A stretch of 64,000 nucleotides of DNA from assembly GCF_905475395.1 (NCBI RefSeq), contig NC_058340.1, positions 64,706,181 through 64,770,180 on the forward strand. Direction: 5' to 3'. The notes below the pieces were generated by a model, which worked only from the letters and a program-made list of their open reading frames with translations, did not search any database and was not told where the DNA came from. Numbering within the stretch: the first letter of the stretch is position 1; every line of letters starts with the position of its first letter. Made by a program: the position numbers and the translations under genes. Positions 54,201 to 64,000 of the stretch are shown here, one piece after another. The DNA is from Chrysoperla carnea (Eukaryota > Arthropoda > Insecta > Neuroptera > Chrysopidae).

Positions 54201-55181
54201 AAAAAACGAGGCTTTTGAGACGCTTTTTAAAAACACAGGCAAATTTAATCCGATCTTTTTGGAGTTTTTTTTTGAAACCCACTAATTTTGGGTCATTCTT
54301 TTCAGCTGTGATGTCAATTTTTTGCTAGCTATCACTTATGTGCCTAATTCCGGAACCAGGACTGCACATTCTTAAAACCTAGTAGAGCAAGGTTAATTTT
54401 GATCACAAATTTGAAAAGTATGATCCAAATTTAGTAGGATTACATACTTGGTTTGTCAAAATTGGATAAAATTTGGATGTGATAGAGCAAAATTAAATTT
54501 TTTGGATTTTGATGACGTCATAAAGTTAAAAATTCGATTTTTTTGATAACACCGGCAAATTTGATTCGATCTTTTTGGAACTCTTTCCTTTTTGCTTTTA
54601 CTTTTATGTTGAATACTATCAGTATACGAATTTTTACCAAAATCGTTAGAGCAGATTCCGATATATATATAAGGCGCAATCTAAATACTTGCTACCGGCA
54701 CTATGTAGCCTCGTTACGGTCTTGTTTTTCTGTAATTTACTCACGAATAATTAATTACAGAAATACAATTCGATTTTTGGTTATAATAAAGTAATTATGT
54801 AAAAACAATAGGTATACATACCTGTAATTGGTAATTGAGATGTAATAACATTATTATTATTTGTAATTGTTTGACTGATATTTAATTTATTTGTAATTGC
54901 TGCTTGTGTTGCTACAGATGGTGCTGTAATTGTTGATGTTGTTGTATTATAAATATTCGTTGTAATATTATTGTTATTACATTTATTATTATTTAAATTT
55001 TTATTATTATTATTATTATTACTATTTGGTGATGATGGTGATGAATTATTATTGTTATTGTTATTATTGACTGTAGGAGATTGTCCACCAACGTGTAAAC
55101 GATTACGTAACGTTACTAATTCCGTGCTTAAACTTCGTAAACGTTGTTGTAAATGTACGGCTTCATTTGATGATGATGCAT
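48290..55181 (-). CDS. dachs: Unconventional myosin Dachs (partial, N-terminal exon not found)
   Basis: A membrane-cortex myosin of the Fat/Dachsous planar polarity and Hippo growth pathway in insects. Exons found on the minus strand: 55181-54822, 53903-53329, 50971-50627, 50566-48290, in phase, about 1184 residues; at least one upstream exon is missing. The first two exons encode an N/Q/T-rich low-complexity leader with a short coiled coil (LRSLSTELVTLRNRL) and the motor entry LIHLPGPLTEDAVIKCLHARF. Then TNVGPILLCVNPYNDV, P-loop GTSGSGKT (50800-50777), switch I NSESSRI, GQFIEVQV, switch II DMFGFE (near 49760), PHFVRCIRSN and one IQ motif (IQATWRGWKVKRRW, near 48710-48670), with a proline-rich tail. 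Deviations from active myosins: GTSGSGKT for GESGAGKT and GQ for the GK after switch I. The gene was recognised from motor sequence and overall plan; another atypical class is possible but less likely. AATAAA at 48112-48107. Confidence 0.85.
51625..51697 (+). repeat. Dispersed repeat R2, copy 2
   Basis: In a dachs intron (50972-53328). Matches 27618-27692 in the same orientation through TTTACAGG, CTATATT, GATTCTCAAT and GGAGGGG. Confidence 0.5.
52840..53050 (+). mobile_element. Very decayed RNase H-type LINE relic
   Basis: In the long dachs intron. CGTAATTTGCCGAATCAAAG resembles CGTAATTTATCGAATCAAGG of the LINE at 14134, and TGGCCTCGAAATAATC resembles TGGCCTCGACATAATC at 14426. Between them the sequence is shortened. 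Confidence 0.4.
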
Positions 55182-55380
55182 CTGTAATTTTACAAGAAAA
55201 AGAATGTTATTAATTAAATTGTTGTTTAATTTGTAATTTTCTAAAGAAATTACTGATAATTTTTAATATTTAGAATTTTAATGTAATTACTAAAGTTTTT
55301 TTTCAAGTATTCTTAAGAAATCACATGTTTTATATGAAAATTACAGAAATTTATTTCTGCTGTAATTTTTTTGAAAAACA
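53930..55380. repeat. Scattered ATTACAGAAATGTAAT-like palindromes in dachs introns
   Basis: The near-palindrome 'aaattacatttctgtaattt' or parts of it occur at 53985-54002, 54103-54122, 54147-54160, 54732-54762, 55185-55195 and 55343-55370. The one at 55182-55192 forms the splice acceptor of the first known dachs exon. They cluster here and are not evident elsewhere in the window. Confidence 0.5.
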
Positions 55381-56078
55381 TTATTTTGCTTATTTGTACT
55401 TTTACAAAAATATACATTCAAATAAAAGTTTAGTGTAATATTCTGATTGTGGTGGGGTTGTCTTGCTCAAAAACAAATTCGTATTGATATATTTTGCCGG
55501 AATTACTGCTGGAGACATTACTATTATTTCTTGTTATCTGTCGATAATCTTGGACGATATTGCGTATTGGGAAAATCTTGTATAATAATTAAAGTCTTAA
55601 TGTTTACTTTAATCCAATCATTTTTTTACTGTGCGCATTTCTGGAAAATTTTTGGATATTATGACCGTCTTTTAAAATAATCTCACTAATTTTTTTTTTT
55701 TGAGGACACTTGTAGTCTAAAAATGAAAAAAATTAATTGAAAAATAAGACTTATTTGAAATGTGGTTTTACCTCGTTAATTTATTCGAATAAAATGGTAA
55801 TACAATGTTGAATTATAACGTTTAAATTTTACGTCTACTTTTCCTAATAATTTGATTCAATAAGTAATTTTAGAGAACTCACTGTTTGAATGTTTATTAA
55901 ACATATGTACCGACGTCATAATATTTTAATGGGGTAAAGTTTTGTACCTTGGTGGCAAGGTATCTTGCTCTTTTCAGTATCTTGAAAGATATTACTACCA
56001 AAGTCAATTCGTGTCCTTATTAATACAATATTATAAATTTATTCATAGGAAAGTGGGCAAAGTCGTGTATATTGGCTA
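55182..56078. other. Non-coding DNA upstream of the first known dachs exon
   Basis: AT-rich with no supported exon. It must be dachs intron, because the acceptor at 55182-55183 needs an upstream donor. Confidence 0.5.
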
Positions 56079-56080
56079 TA

Positions 56081-58287
56081 CAGGGTGTTCTGTTATTGAC
56101 TGCAGATCGTCGGCCTACAGAATAAGCTCATAAAGACGAATGAAAAAGTCATTTACCAATTTTGGATTTGAGCCCTAGTTTGGGCGATACAGGTGTGGCA
56201 AAAATTGATATATTTGTTCATTGCCAGACTATCATTCGATAATCAGTAGCCAATGATAATAAGTAGATATAAGTTTATTTTATTTTATTACTTTGAACTG
56301 AGGAAGGGATTTTTTTTAAAGTATAAATGATTTCATTGGACTTGATCAAAAACGCCCACTTTTTATATTTTAACTATGATGGTATTGTGTTAATACTTAA
56401 GCTAAATAGGACGTCTTACAATCCATTTAACATACATCAAAAAAAACTATTTTGTATATTCCAAGAAATAATAACAAAACAAGTTGAAATTTGTTTGTTG
56501 ATTCAATTACAAAAACAACTGAATAGAGCAGGAGACGGTCGTTTCATCAATACGTATGTTTTGTATAAATTTATTATTATTCAAAATAGCTTATAAATTA
56601 TTTACATTCTTCTATAATAAATGCTCAATGTGACCTCCATTGGTTTCAAAAACCAACGTTGACCTTTAATATCTAGAAGAAAACTGCGTAGGATTGTCGA
56701 GCTGGAATTTACCAATTTTTCATTTTCTAAAAATTATTAGTTCTCCTACAAACTCAAGAAAAGCTTTTTTCGGAAACTTTCAAAAATAAATGAAGTATGT
56801 TAACCGTGGTATCCAAATTTTAAGCTATTATCAAGCTACAAACGGTCAATGAAATGAGGAATTATGAATTATTTGTACTTTAATCACAGCATAGATTACA
56901 ATATTCACAACAAATTACAACTAATACTAAATAATAATAAAAATAAACCCATCGATCACAATAATCAAAATCAGTAATCTTAATCCACTTTTTCATTTTT
57001 CATTTTCTAAAAATCGTAAGTTCTCCTACAAACTCAAGAAAAGTGTTTTTCGGAAATGTTGAAAATTAAAAGTATAATAAGTATGCTATGCGTGGTACCC
57101 AAATGAAATTTGGATTCTATTTTCAAGCTACAAACTACAATGAATTGTTTATACATTAATCACAGCACAGCTTACATTATTCACAGTCTTCTGATATTCC
57201 TGGTTAATAATTACTATTACTGATATTCCTAGATAATAATTCATTTCATTGGCCGCCTGTAGCCTGATAATAGCTTGAAATTTAGATACCACGCTTACCA
57301 TACGTCATATATTTTTGAAAAATTCCGAAAAACGCTTTCCTTGAATTTGAAGGAGAACTAATGATTTTTAAAACTGAAAAAGTGAAATAAGATTACTGAT
57401 TTTGAAAACTGTGATAAGATGGGTTTATTTTTATTATTATTTAGTATTAATTGTAATTTCCTGCGATAAATGTAATCTGTGCTGTGATTAATGTACAAAT
57501 ATTTCATAATTCATTCATTTGCCATTGGCCGTTTGTGGCTTGAAAATATCTTGAAATTTGGATACCACGCTTAACATACTTCATTTACTTTTGAAAATTT
57601 CCATAAAACGCTCTTCTTGAATTTGTGGGAAAACTAATTTGAGAAAATGCAAAATTTGGTAAATTCCTACATAATTTTTTTTGTTGGTATTGAAGGTCTA
57701 CGTTCGTTATTGAAACCAATGGAATGACCTTTTGTTATAGAGAAATGTAAATAATCTATAAGCTATTTTGAATAATAATAAATTTACACAAAACATACGT
57801 ATTGATGAAACGACCGTCTCCTGCTCTATTCAGTTGTTTTTATTATAAAATTATTTGAAAAGAATCAACATGTTATTTATTATTTAGTTTATTGCGTATG
57901 TAAAGTATGCAAAGACAGCCCATTTTTTTTATGTAATAAGACAATTCCAGCCTATAGCTAAGTGAACTGTAGTGGCAAATAAATACTAATAGAAAAACAA
58001 GCGAGACAAGTAAATAATTAAATGCGAAAAATAAAGATAGCAATTGCTAATGTATTAAATTTTTATTGTCCAATTAAATTTGATAGTTTTTAACTGTCCC
58101 TTCCAAATAAGATAGTGTATGCCTACCAGGTTTTCAAACACTGTGAATGGTTAAATTTTTTGATTTGTACCATAGCCATATCTCGCAAATTAGGGCTCAG
58201 ATCCAAAATTAGTAAATAACTTTTTCCTTCGTCTTTATGAGCTTATTCTGTAGGCCAACGATCTGCAGTCAATAACAGAACACCCTG
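56081..58287. mobile_element. 2.2 kb fold-back element with duplicated arms
   Basis: Terminal inverted repeats begin CAGGGTGTTCTGTTATTGAC and extend about 80 bases; TA flanks both ends (56079-56080 and 58288-58289). Inner arms (56506-57195 and 57200-57865) are inverted copies meeting near 57195. Each arm holds a ~280 bp direct duplication (the CATTTTCTAAAAAT motif at 56721 and 57001). The segments at 56240-56500 and 57870-58130 differ between the two sides. No transposase was recognised; the frame at 56327-56596 has no known domain. Confidence 0.8.
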
Positions 58288-61014
58288 TATATGAAGTAGG
58301 AAAAGGCCGAGTAATCGAGATATTGGTTGCCAATGTGCTTTCGTTCTCAAGTAAAATGGAAATATAAATTGTAAGTGTGAAAAGAAAAAATTTGGTTTTA
58401 TTTGTTTAATTTTTTTGTTTGTTTTAAATTTAAATCTTCTTAGAGAACTTCTTATTAGTTGCTTCTTAAACATAGCATAAAATGTTGAGGAGGTAAAGTT
58501 TGAAAAGAAGTGTTGTCTTATACCTTAGATCAAAATAGACACAAAATATAATTTTAGCTGTTACTAGACGCTCTAAGAAGAGAATTTCTATCAGAAAAAC
58601 TTGTAGGTTTTACAACGTTTCAATCATATCCGTTTTATGAAGCTGTTCGTTAGAGAAAAACCCAAAGAATTATTTTCTAGAGAGATCTAAGACAAAATAA
58701 TTAATTTTTTGATTTTGCCATTTACAATAATGTGATCATAATAAGTCTATGAAAGGTTATAACTCTCATGTTACCATGGGTAGCAAACCAATTTCGTTTA
58801 TAATGGCATTGAACCACTCTACAATTGGTGGTAGTGAACCAAGGTACATTAGAGTGTAATTCATAGTATATTATAGTCTTGTATAATGGATCACAAATAT
58901 AATAATAAAGTTTTTATCGATAACTTTTTAATATTTAAATTTTCCAAAACAAGGCATAATGTGTAGAAACAATGAACTTTAAAAAACGTATAAATATAAA
59001 CTGTGATTCTAGAGGTACGACACTTTTCCATATTGATGAGAACGCGATCAAACGGACCACGATAATCTAATGTTGATATAATTTACATAATTTTTTTTTC
59101 CTACTAGATCAATTTTTATTCAGCCGTAAGCGAAGATTCGTGGGCTAGCTTGTTCTGTTTTAATTTTTTTTTTTTGATATAATTATTTTGTCCGTCAAAT
59201 TATTATCATTATAAATTCTGGTTAGGAACTACTGTCTGGAGAATCTAACGATGATATTTTTAATAGATATGGTAGACAATTTTTTGATATAATATAGGGT
59301 AATAAAGTTTTTAATTTAGGCCATTATGATTTTTTAGGCTCATTAGTCCTAATTAAAAAAATAAATTTTAATGTAGTACCCAAGGGTGGACTTGAACTTT
59401 TAATGATTTGGTATTTAATGCCTAATTTTTTATTTTTTATTTGGAAAATAAATTCCCAAAAAAAATACTGTCCATTAAATATCTAAAATGATGTACAGAA
59501 ATGTTGATTATTCCTAAAATTACCTACTTATAAATCGGTTATGTATGTTTAATAGTAGTTGCCCCAGGATTAAAATATCTTCAGATTGTGAGAATGGAAA
59601 TTTGAAAAAAATATCTTGCAGATTTTATCAAAAAATTTCATTTTTGGCTTATATGAAACAGAATTTCTAATTTTCAAGATAATCGATGAGAAATCTTTAA
59701 AATAACCAAAAAAAATCTTTTTTTTCGATCAACAAACAACATTTTTTTTGCATATATTCAGATAGAGAAATTTTGCGCAATATTTTTGCAATAGTTTCAC
59801 AATAAATCGTGAATTGACCTTTTTAACGGAACCTTTAATGACATCATTTTTACAATTTATTACCACACTTGACAATTATTATTAATAATAATAATAATGA
59901 TTTTTTTGAATTAAAAAAAAAGTTAATAATAATTTTTAATAATAATAAGTACAACAACGCAGTAGTTTTTACCTGATTAAGTTTTTATACGTACAAGGTG
60001 ACACGGAAAGAGTGTGACATTGTTTATTTTCAAATTAACGCGAGAAATCCAAAGTGGATCCACGAGAGAAGTTTTTGGAGGACCAAATTTTTAATTTTCA
60101 TGAATATTTTTTGAGTGATTCATAATTTTATATGGTTTATCTTGCAATTAAACAAGTTTTTAAGGTAACAGTTGAAGAAATTGCTCCAGGATACCAGCCC
60201 TAGTATAAGATTTTGGGGCGATACTCTTATGCGGCTTTAGTCGATATCGCAAATATTTTTCGTTCAATCGTCAAAAGAACCTCATATTTGTATTTTCTGA
60301 GTCAGATTAACTCTAGGAAATGATTTTTATTCAAATCAAAGACAAAAAAATTTTGTAATTTTCTTAAAATTTTCTAAAAAATCAAGGAATTCTCAAGAAA
60401 AATTTTATTCAGATTTTGTTTAAACTTGAGTAATTTTAACCCAAAAATCGATTTTTTTTAACCGTAAAGCCAGTATTTTTGGAAATGTGCTAGATTTATA
60501 TGTTTTGTGGGTCTGGATTGTGTTTTTGATCCGAACTACGATGGTGTTGGCGCAGGGTAGCATATAAATAAAGCTTTTAAAATTAATTTTCTATTTTATC
60601 ATGTTGAAACATAGGTCGTTTTTGGGGCATAGGAAATTTTTGATTTTGCTAACAAATTATTACTTATTTGTGTGTTTTGCATAATAATATGCCTGTTCCA
60701 CACTGTATATTAAAATAACATATAAATTACTTACTGCTGTACGTAGAAGTAATTAAACCCTAAATGTATATGCCTTGCAGTTGTATATAGGTATTATACT
60801 TATTGTATGAAGGCACCTAACATTTTAAAGTATAAAATAAAATAGTTAATTTTATTTAATTTAGGTACAGAGAAAATACAAAACTATCAAAACATTGTAT
60901 TAAAAAACTACTTGCTTATACACTTTCATTAAAAAATAATGAAGAAACTTGTGTAAGATAACATGTCCGCTAACCCACTTTTTATACTTATCCGATCAAA
61001 TTAAAAATTCGCAT

Positions 61015-61282
61015 CCAGCTCAAAGTTGGCAGGATTGTTCAAAACACCATCATAAATGGAATCTAAAAAGTCCTCCTCGATCTGATACCTGGAAAAAACT
61101 TTACTCGGGGGCAAAGATCAACATTTTTTTGTGATTTTCAGCAAAACGGTAAGTTTTATCATAAAATAAGTGCTGATAAAAATTGTTGACCAGATAATTA
61201 AATACATATCTGATTTACAATTTTCGTCTGAACTAATTTTATGATAAAACTTACCGTTTTTTACCCATGAACTTTGAGCTGG
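61015..61282. repeat. Nested inverted repeats, inner arms 25 bp perfect
   Basis: The inner pair 61143-61167 and 61236-61260 is perfectly complementary over 25 bases (core ACGGTAAGTTTTATCAT), loop 68 bases. The outer pair CCAGCTCAAAGTT at 61015-61027 and its complement at 61270-61282 is perfect over 13 bases. The asymmetric arrangement (116 versus 9 bases between outer and inner arms) suggests a decayed mobile element or a structured transcript. Confidence 0.6.
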
Positions 61283-61845
61283 GTGTGAACTTTTGTAGCA
61301 ACGTGTTTTTGTGTACTTGAATATAACGTTAATTATTCTTTAAAAATAATCTTGGTATGATTATCATATCAGCTGATAAATGATAAAGTTTTATGACCAC
61401 CATGTAACATTTGCATTTAGGTTGGTTTATTCTTTTTGAATTACAGTGTACTTTTTATATATATATAAATATTATTATCTAAAATATTATTATTGCTTGT
61501 ATATGTGTGTAAAAGGTATACTCATATAATTTTTGTTAGGTATATAAAAATAATATGAGAAACTTAGGCCACAGAGTCAGGCTAGCCAAAGTGCCTCTTT
61601 CTCTTGTATTGGATGGTGATTCAATTCAAATATATCTACCAACAAACACACATATATGGTAATATGTTGTACCTAGGATCATTTGTATCTTGGATCATGG
61701 CTTGCATCAATCTTAATGTTTTGAAAATAATTTCATCCGAGAAAATAATTGACCATGTGCTTATGTGCTTCAAGGATGTTGCTTTACTGCAATATTGTAA
61801 AAAAGTTTTTAATTTGTTGATAACTGGAGGTTGTAGTTGCAACCC

Positions 61846-61970
61846 CGCCAACTGACGAAAATATTCCGTACTAATTAAAACAGTGAGCTCGTTTTCAGTA
61901 AACCCGATAAAATCAGTTAAACTCCACCAACTGGCAATAATAATTCGTACTATAATTAAAACAGGAAGTG
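61846..61970 (+). repeat. Dispersed repeat R3, two tandem copies
   Basis: Copies at 61846-61888 and 61926-61970 share CCAACTG, TTCCGTACTA or TTCGTACTA, and ATTAAAACAG. A third copy is at 42212-42260. Confidence 0.5.
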
Positions 61971-63102
61971 AACCTGTCTTCAGTAGTTCCACTTAAGACT
62001 ACCAAGTTACATACCATTTATCAATATGCATGGTAAGATTATATGAGCTTGTAATGAAATGAGGTATAATTTTTGTACTAATACTGTACCAGCGGAGGCT
62101 TCACGCAAACAATAATCAGTGTGTGATCCGTTGTTAACAATATTTCTACTTTAGTTGTTTCTGTTACAACCACAATATTCTATTATAGTTGTCTTGCCCA
62201 GACAACTGTTTTCGTATCCCCTTCACTCAAATTATTGTCTAAACGTGTAAAAATTTTTCGTTGAGTTTCGAAACTACGTGGTGAATAATTTTCAATTTTT
62301 TTAGACTTATTTTAAACATTTAATTCCAGTAGATATCAGTTTTTCATAAAGATGGTGTTACTTCTACAAAGCAAAAAAGAAACTATAACTTTTCCGTATT
62401 TTCCCACTCTGTACGTGTAAAATATGGCAATTTTAATCGCAAGTATCTCATAAAACATATGGTAATTTGTTTTTAAGTTTTGTAAATTTCTTAATATATG
62501 GCAATCGCGGAGCAACTGCTTTAAGAAATTATATTTTTTTAATGTTTTAAAGTAAATAAAGTAAAGTGAATATTTCATTTCCTGTTCATAAAATGTGGAG
62601 GAGGAAAAGTTTTAAAAGATGCACTCATGACTGAAATCTTCAAATTACATGCTGTCAGTGGATGTGATACATTATTGTGCTGTATTGAAAAAATGATAAG
62701 ATACATCCAAATGTAAATTTTGATTCCAGGTAATGCACTCTCCCCTATTATATATCTTATACAGAGAGAACTGAACACAGAACTTAAAAGAACAAGAATT
62801 AATGTTGTGTCTTGTTGTCAAGAATGCCCTTGCGGCTGTAACCGACGGACGGTACACAACGACGGTAATACCAAATGTAAAGGTGTATTAGTTTGTGTAA
62901 TCGTATACATATATTGTGTTTATGTGTCTACGTGTATGTGTAAAAGTCTTTCGTATCACTCCTATTTAGCCCCCTAATTCTAAGCTATAAAATAAACAAT
63001 CATTCAAAAGAGTTCGTTCACTTTTGAATGTGGAAAGTTGAAGAAATCAAATTCATTCGAAAAATTGACTATGACTTGACAATCCAGATGGTCAAACCAA
63101 TT

Positions 63103-63341
63103 ATAGTACAGTCTCGATAATCGGGTGTGTTCTGGATACTTGAAAAATATTGGAATGTATGTATTTTAGTAAGACTGTACAGACAGTAATAAACACATGT
63201 ATTGTGACGTTTCTGTGTTTTTAGAATCATAACAATGAATCATATTAGATGTATATACAAACAAACAATAGCATATTGAGTGATTGGAAGAGAGCGGTGT
63301 GAAAAGTGAGTGACTGGATTAACGAGGCTTATCTGTAACGT
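63103..63341. mobile_element. Possible pogo/mariner-type MITE
   Basis: Left end TACAGTCTCGATAATCGGG and right end, on the minus strand, TTACAGATAAGCCTCGTTAAT share ACAG and CTCGwTAATC with a small offset. The CTCG-TAATC style is seen in pogo-like elements. The match is short and the borders are uncertain. Confidence 0.3.
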
Positions 63342-64000
63342 GATTCCTTCAAATGACAATTCTATCCTAACTCGTTCACTTGAAAGTTGATAATCCCGCA
63401 GATCAATTTATAAATGGAAAAAACTGGTTTTCTTCGAAAATAACGATTTAGATTAATTGTTTGAATCTATAGTAGTATAGATTCGATTCTTGACCCGTTT
63501 TTTACGCAAGATATCGTTAACTGTATAGCCCTTCTTCCTTTTTGTCACCCATTCTCCAGATACCTTGGAATTAATAGGCTTTGATATTCCCGCATATGCT
63601 TTTCAGCCTTCTTATAGTTTATTATTATTTTATCCAGAATTTTGAAGTTTAGTTAACATGGTATTATAAGTGTCGCTAAATTTTAGAAAAGTATTAGCTC
63701 AACCCAACACAATTCAACTTTTTATTCAGAAGTATCTTTACGAATTTTTCCCCAATGATTCATTCCCACGATTGAAGTCTGATGGAGCTACTCCACCGAT
63801 CAAAATTTCGAGTTAATTATGGGCAAGTTTTAAATACTTGAAGATGTAAAAGGTAGTCAGTTTTTCCATGGTTTCAGTTGAATTATGAATGGATATTGGT
63901 CTATGTAGTAATAATTCCATAATCAATATTTAACAAACTCTTTGTTGATCATGATTTTTATAGTAGCTATAATATTATAGCTAAGCGCTCGGTTGTCCAT

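Larger units (their letters stand above)
58288..64000. other. Gene-poor, AT-rich region upstream of dachs
   Basis: No coding exon can be supported. Items seen: AT-rich repeat similar to 31140-31700 (60160-60470), nested inverted repeats (61015-61282), two copies of repeat R3 (61846-61970), a GC-richer patch (62815-62885) and a possible pogo-like MITE (63103-63341). It probably contains the missing dachs 5' exon or its promoter, but I could not place it. Confidence 0.4.

Noticed and set aside
59870-59950. (AAT)n runs as a possible LINE tail
   Set aside because: No LINE sequence upstream; treated as simple repeat in AT-rich DNA.
62720-62977. Plus-strand frame of 85 codons, cysteine-rich
   Set aside because: No signal peptide or known cysteine pattern, low-complexity end, no splice context; kept only as a GC-richer patch.
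63460-63490. TRNA-like B-box (GATTCGATTCTTGACC)
   Set aside because: No matching A box or cloverleaf arms at the correct spacing.

Overview
The window is nuclear DNA of an insect, order undetermined. It is strongly A+T-rich, its genes are split by short AT-rich introns with GT-AG borders, small transposon copies are dense, and it carries a dachs-type myosin, a class known from arthropods. I reassembled the genes by joining exons whose reading phases agree across every junction, so the exon borders given are my own predictions.

Layout: (1) 1-4237 has no gene and holds fold-back elements and a LINE end. (2) 4238-10378, minus: mitochondrial ClpX, 8 exons. (3) 13118-15780, minus: beta subunit of geranylgeranyltransferase I, 5 exons. 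(4) 17157-19241, plus: proteasome subunit alpha-2, 4 exons, head-to-head with the previous gene. (5) 21430-25571, plus: Hrd1/synoviolin, 5 exons. (6) 28053-32162, minus: DCAF6-like WD-repeat protein, 4 exons. (7) 34657-38325, plus: TRAM1, 8 exons. (8) 39357-41397, plus: DYNLT2B (TCTEX1D2), 4 exons. (9) 41624-43765, minus: PACRG, 3 exons, tail-to-tail with DYNLT2B. (10) 45425-46159, plus: a six-finger C2H2 protein, 2 exons. (11) 48290-55181, minus: the unconventional myosin Dachs, 4 exons found and the N-terminal exon not located. (12) 55182-64000 has no recognisable gene and is dominated by a 2.2 kb fold-back element; it is probably 5' intron or upstream DNA of dachs.

The genes form no single pathway. 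Three deal with protein destruction (ClpX, proteasome alpha-2, Hrd1) and DCAF6 is a ubiquitin-ligase substrate receptor. Hrd1 and TRAM1 are both ER membrane proteins. DYNLT2B and PACRG are both cilium/axoneme proteins, and their predicted polyadenylation signals lie 5 bases apart on opposite strands.

The most distinctive content is the repeat landscape. One family of about 550 bp occurs as at least seven copies; its architecture resembles Helentron-associated non-autonomous elements, and one copy is inserted in another. There is a nearly perfect 167-bp-arm palindrome in the longest Hrd1 intron, a 2.2 kb fold-back with internally duplicated arms, a four-unit palindrome at 2865-3142, several nested MITEs, and remnants of two LINE lineages, one encoding RNase H. 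No rRNA, tRNA, CRISPR array, LTR element or virus-like element was recognised.
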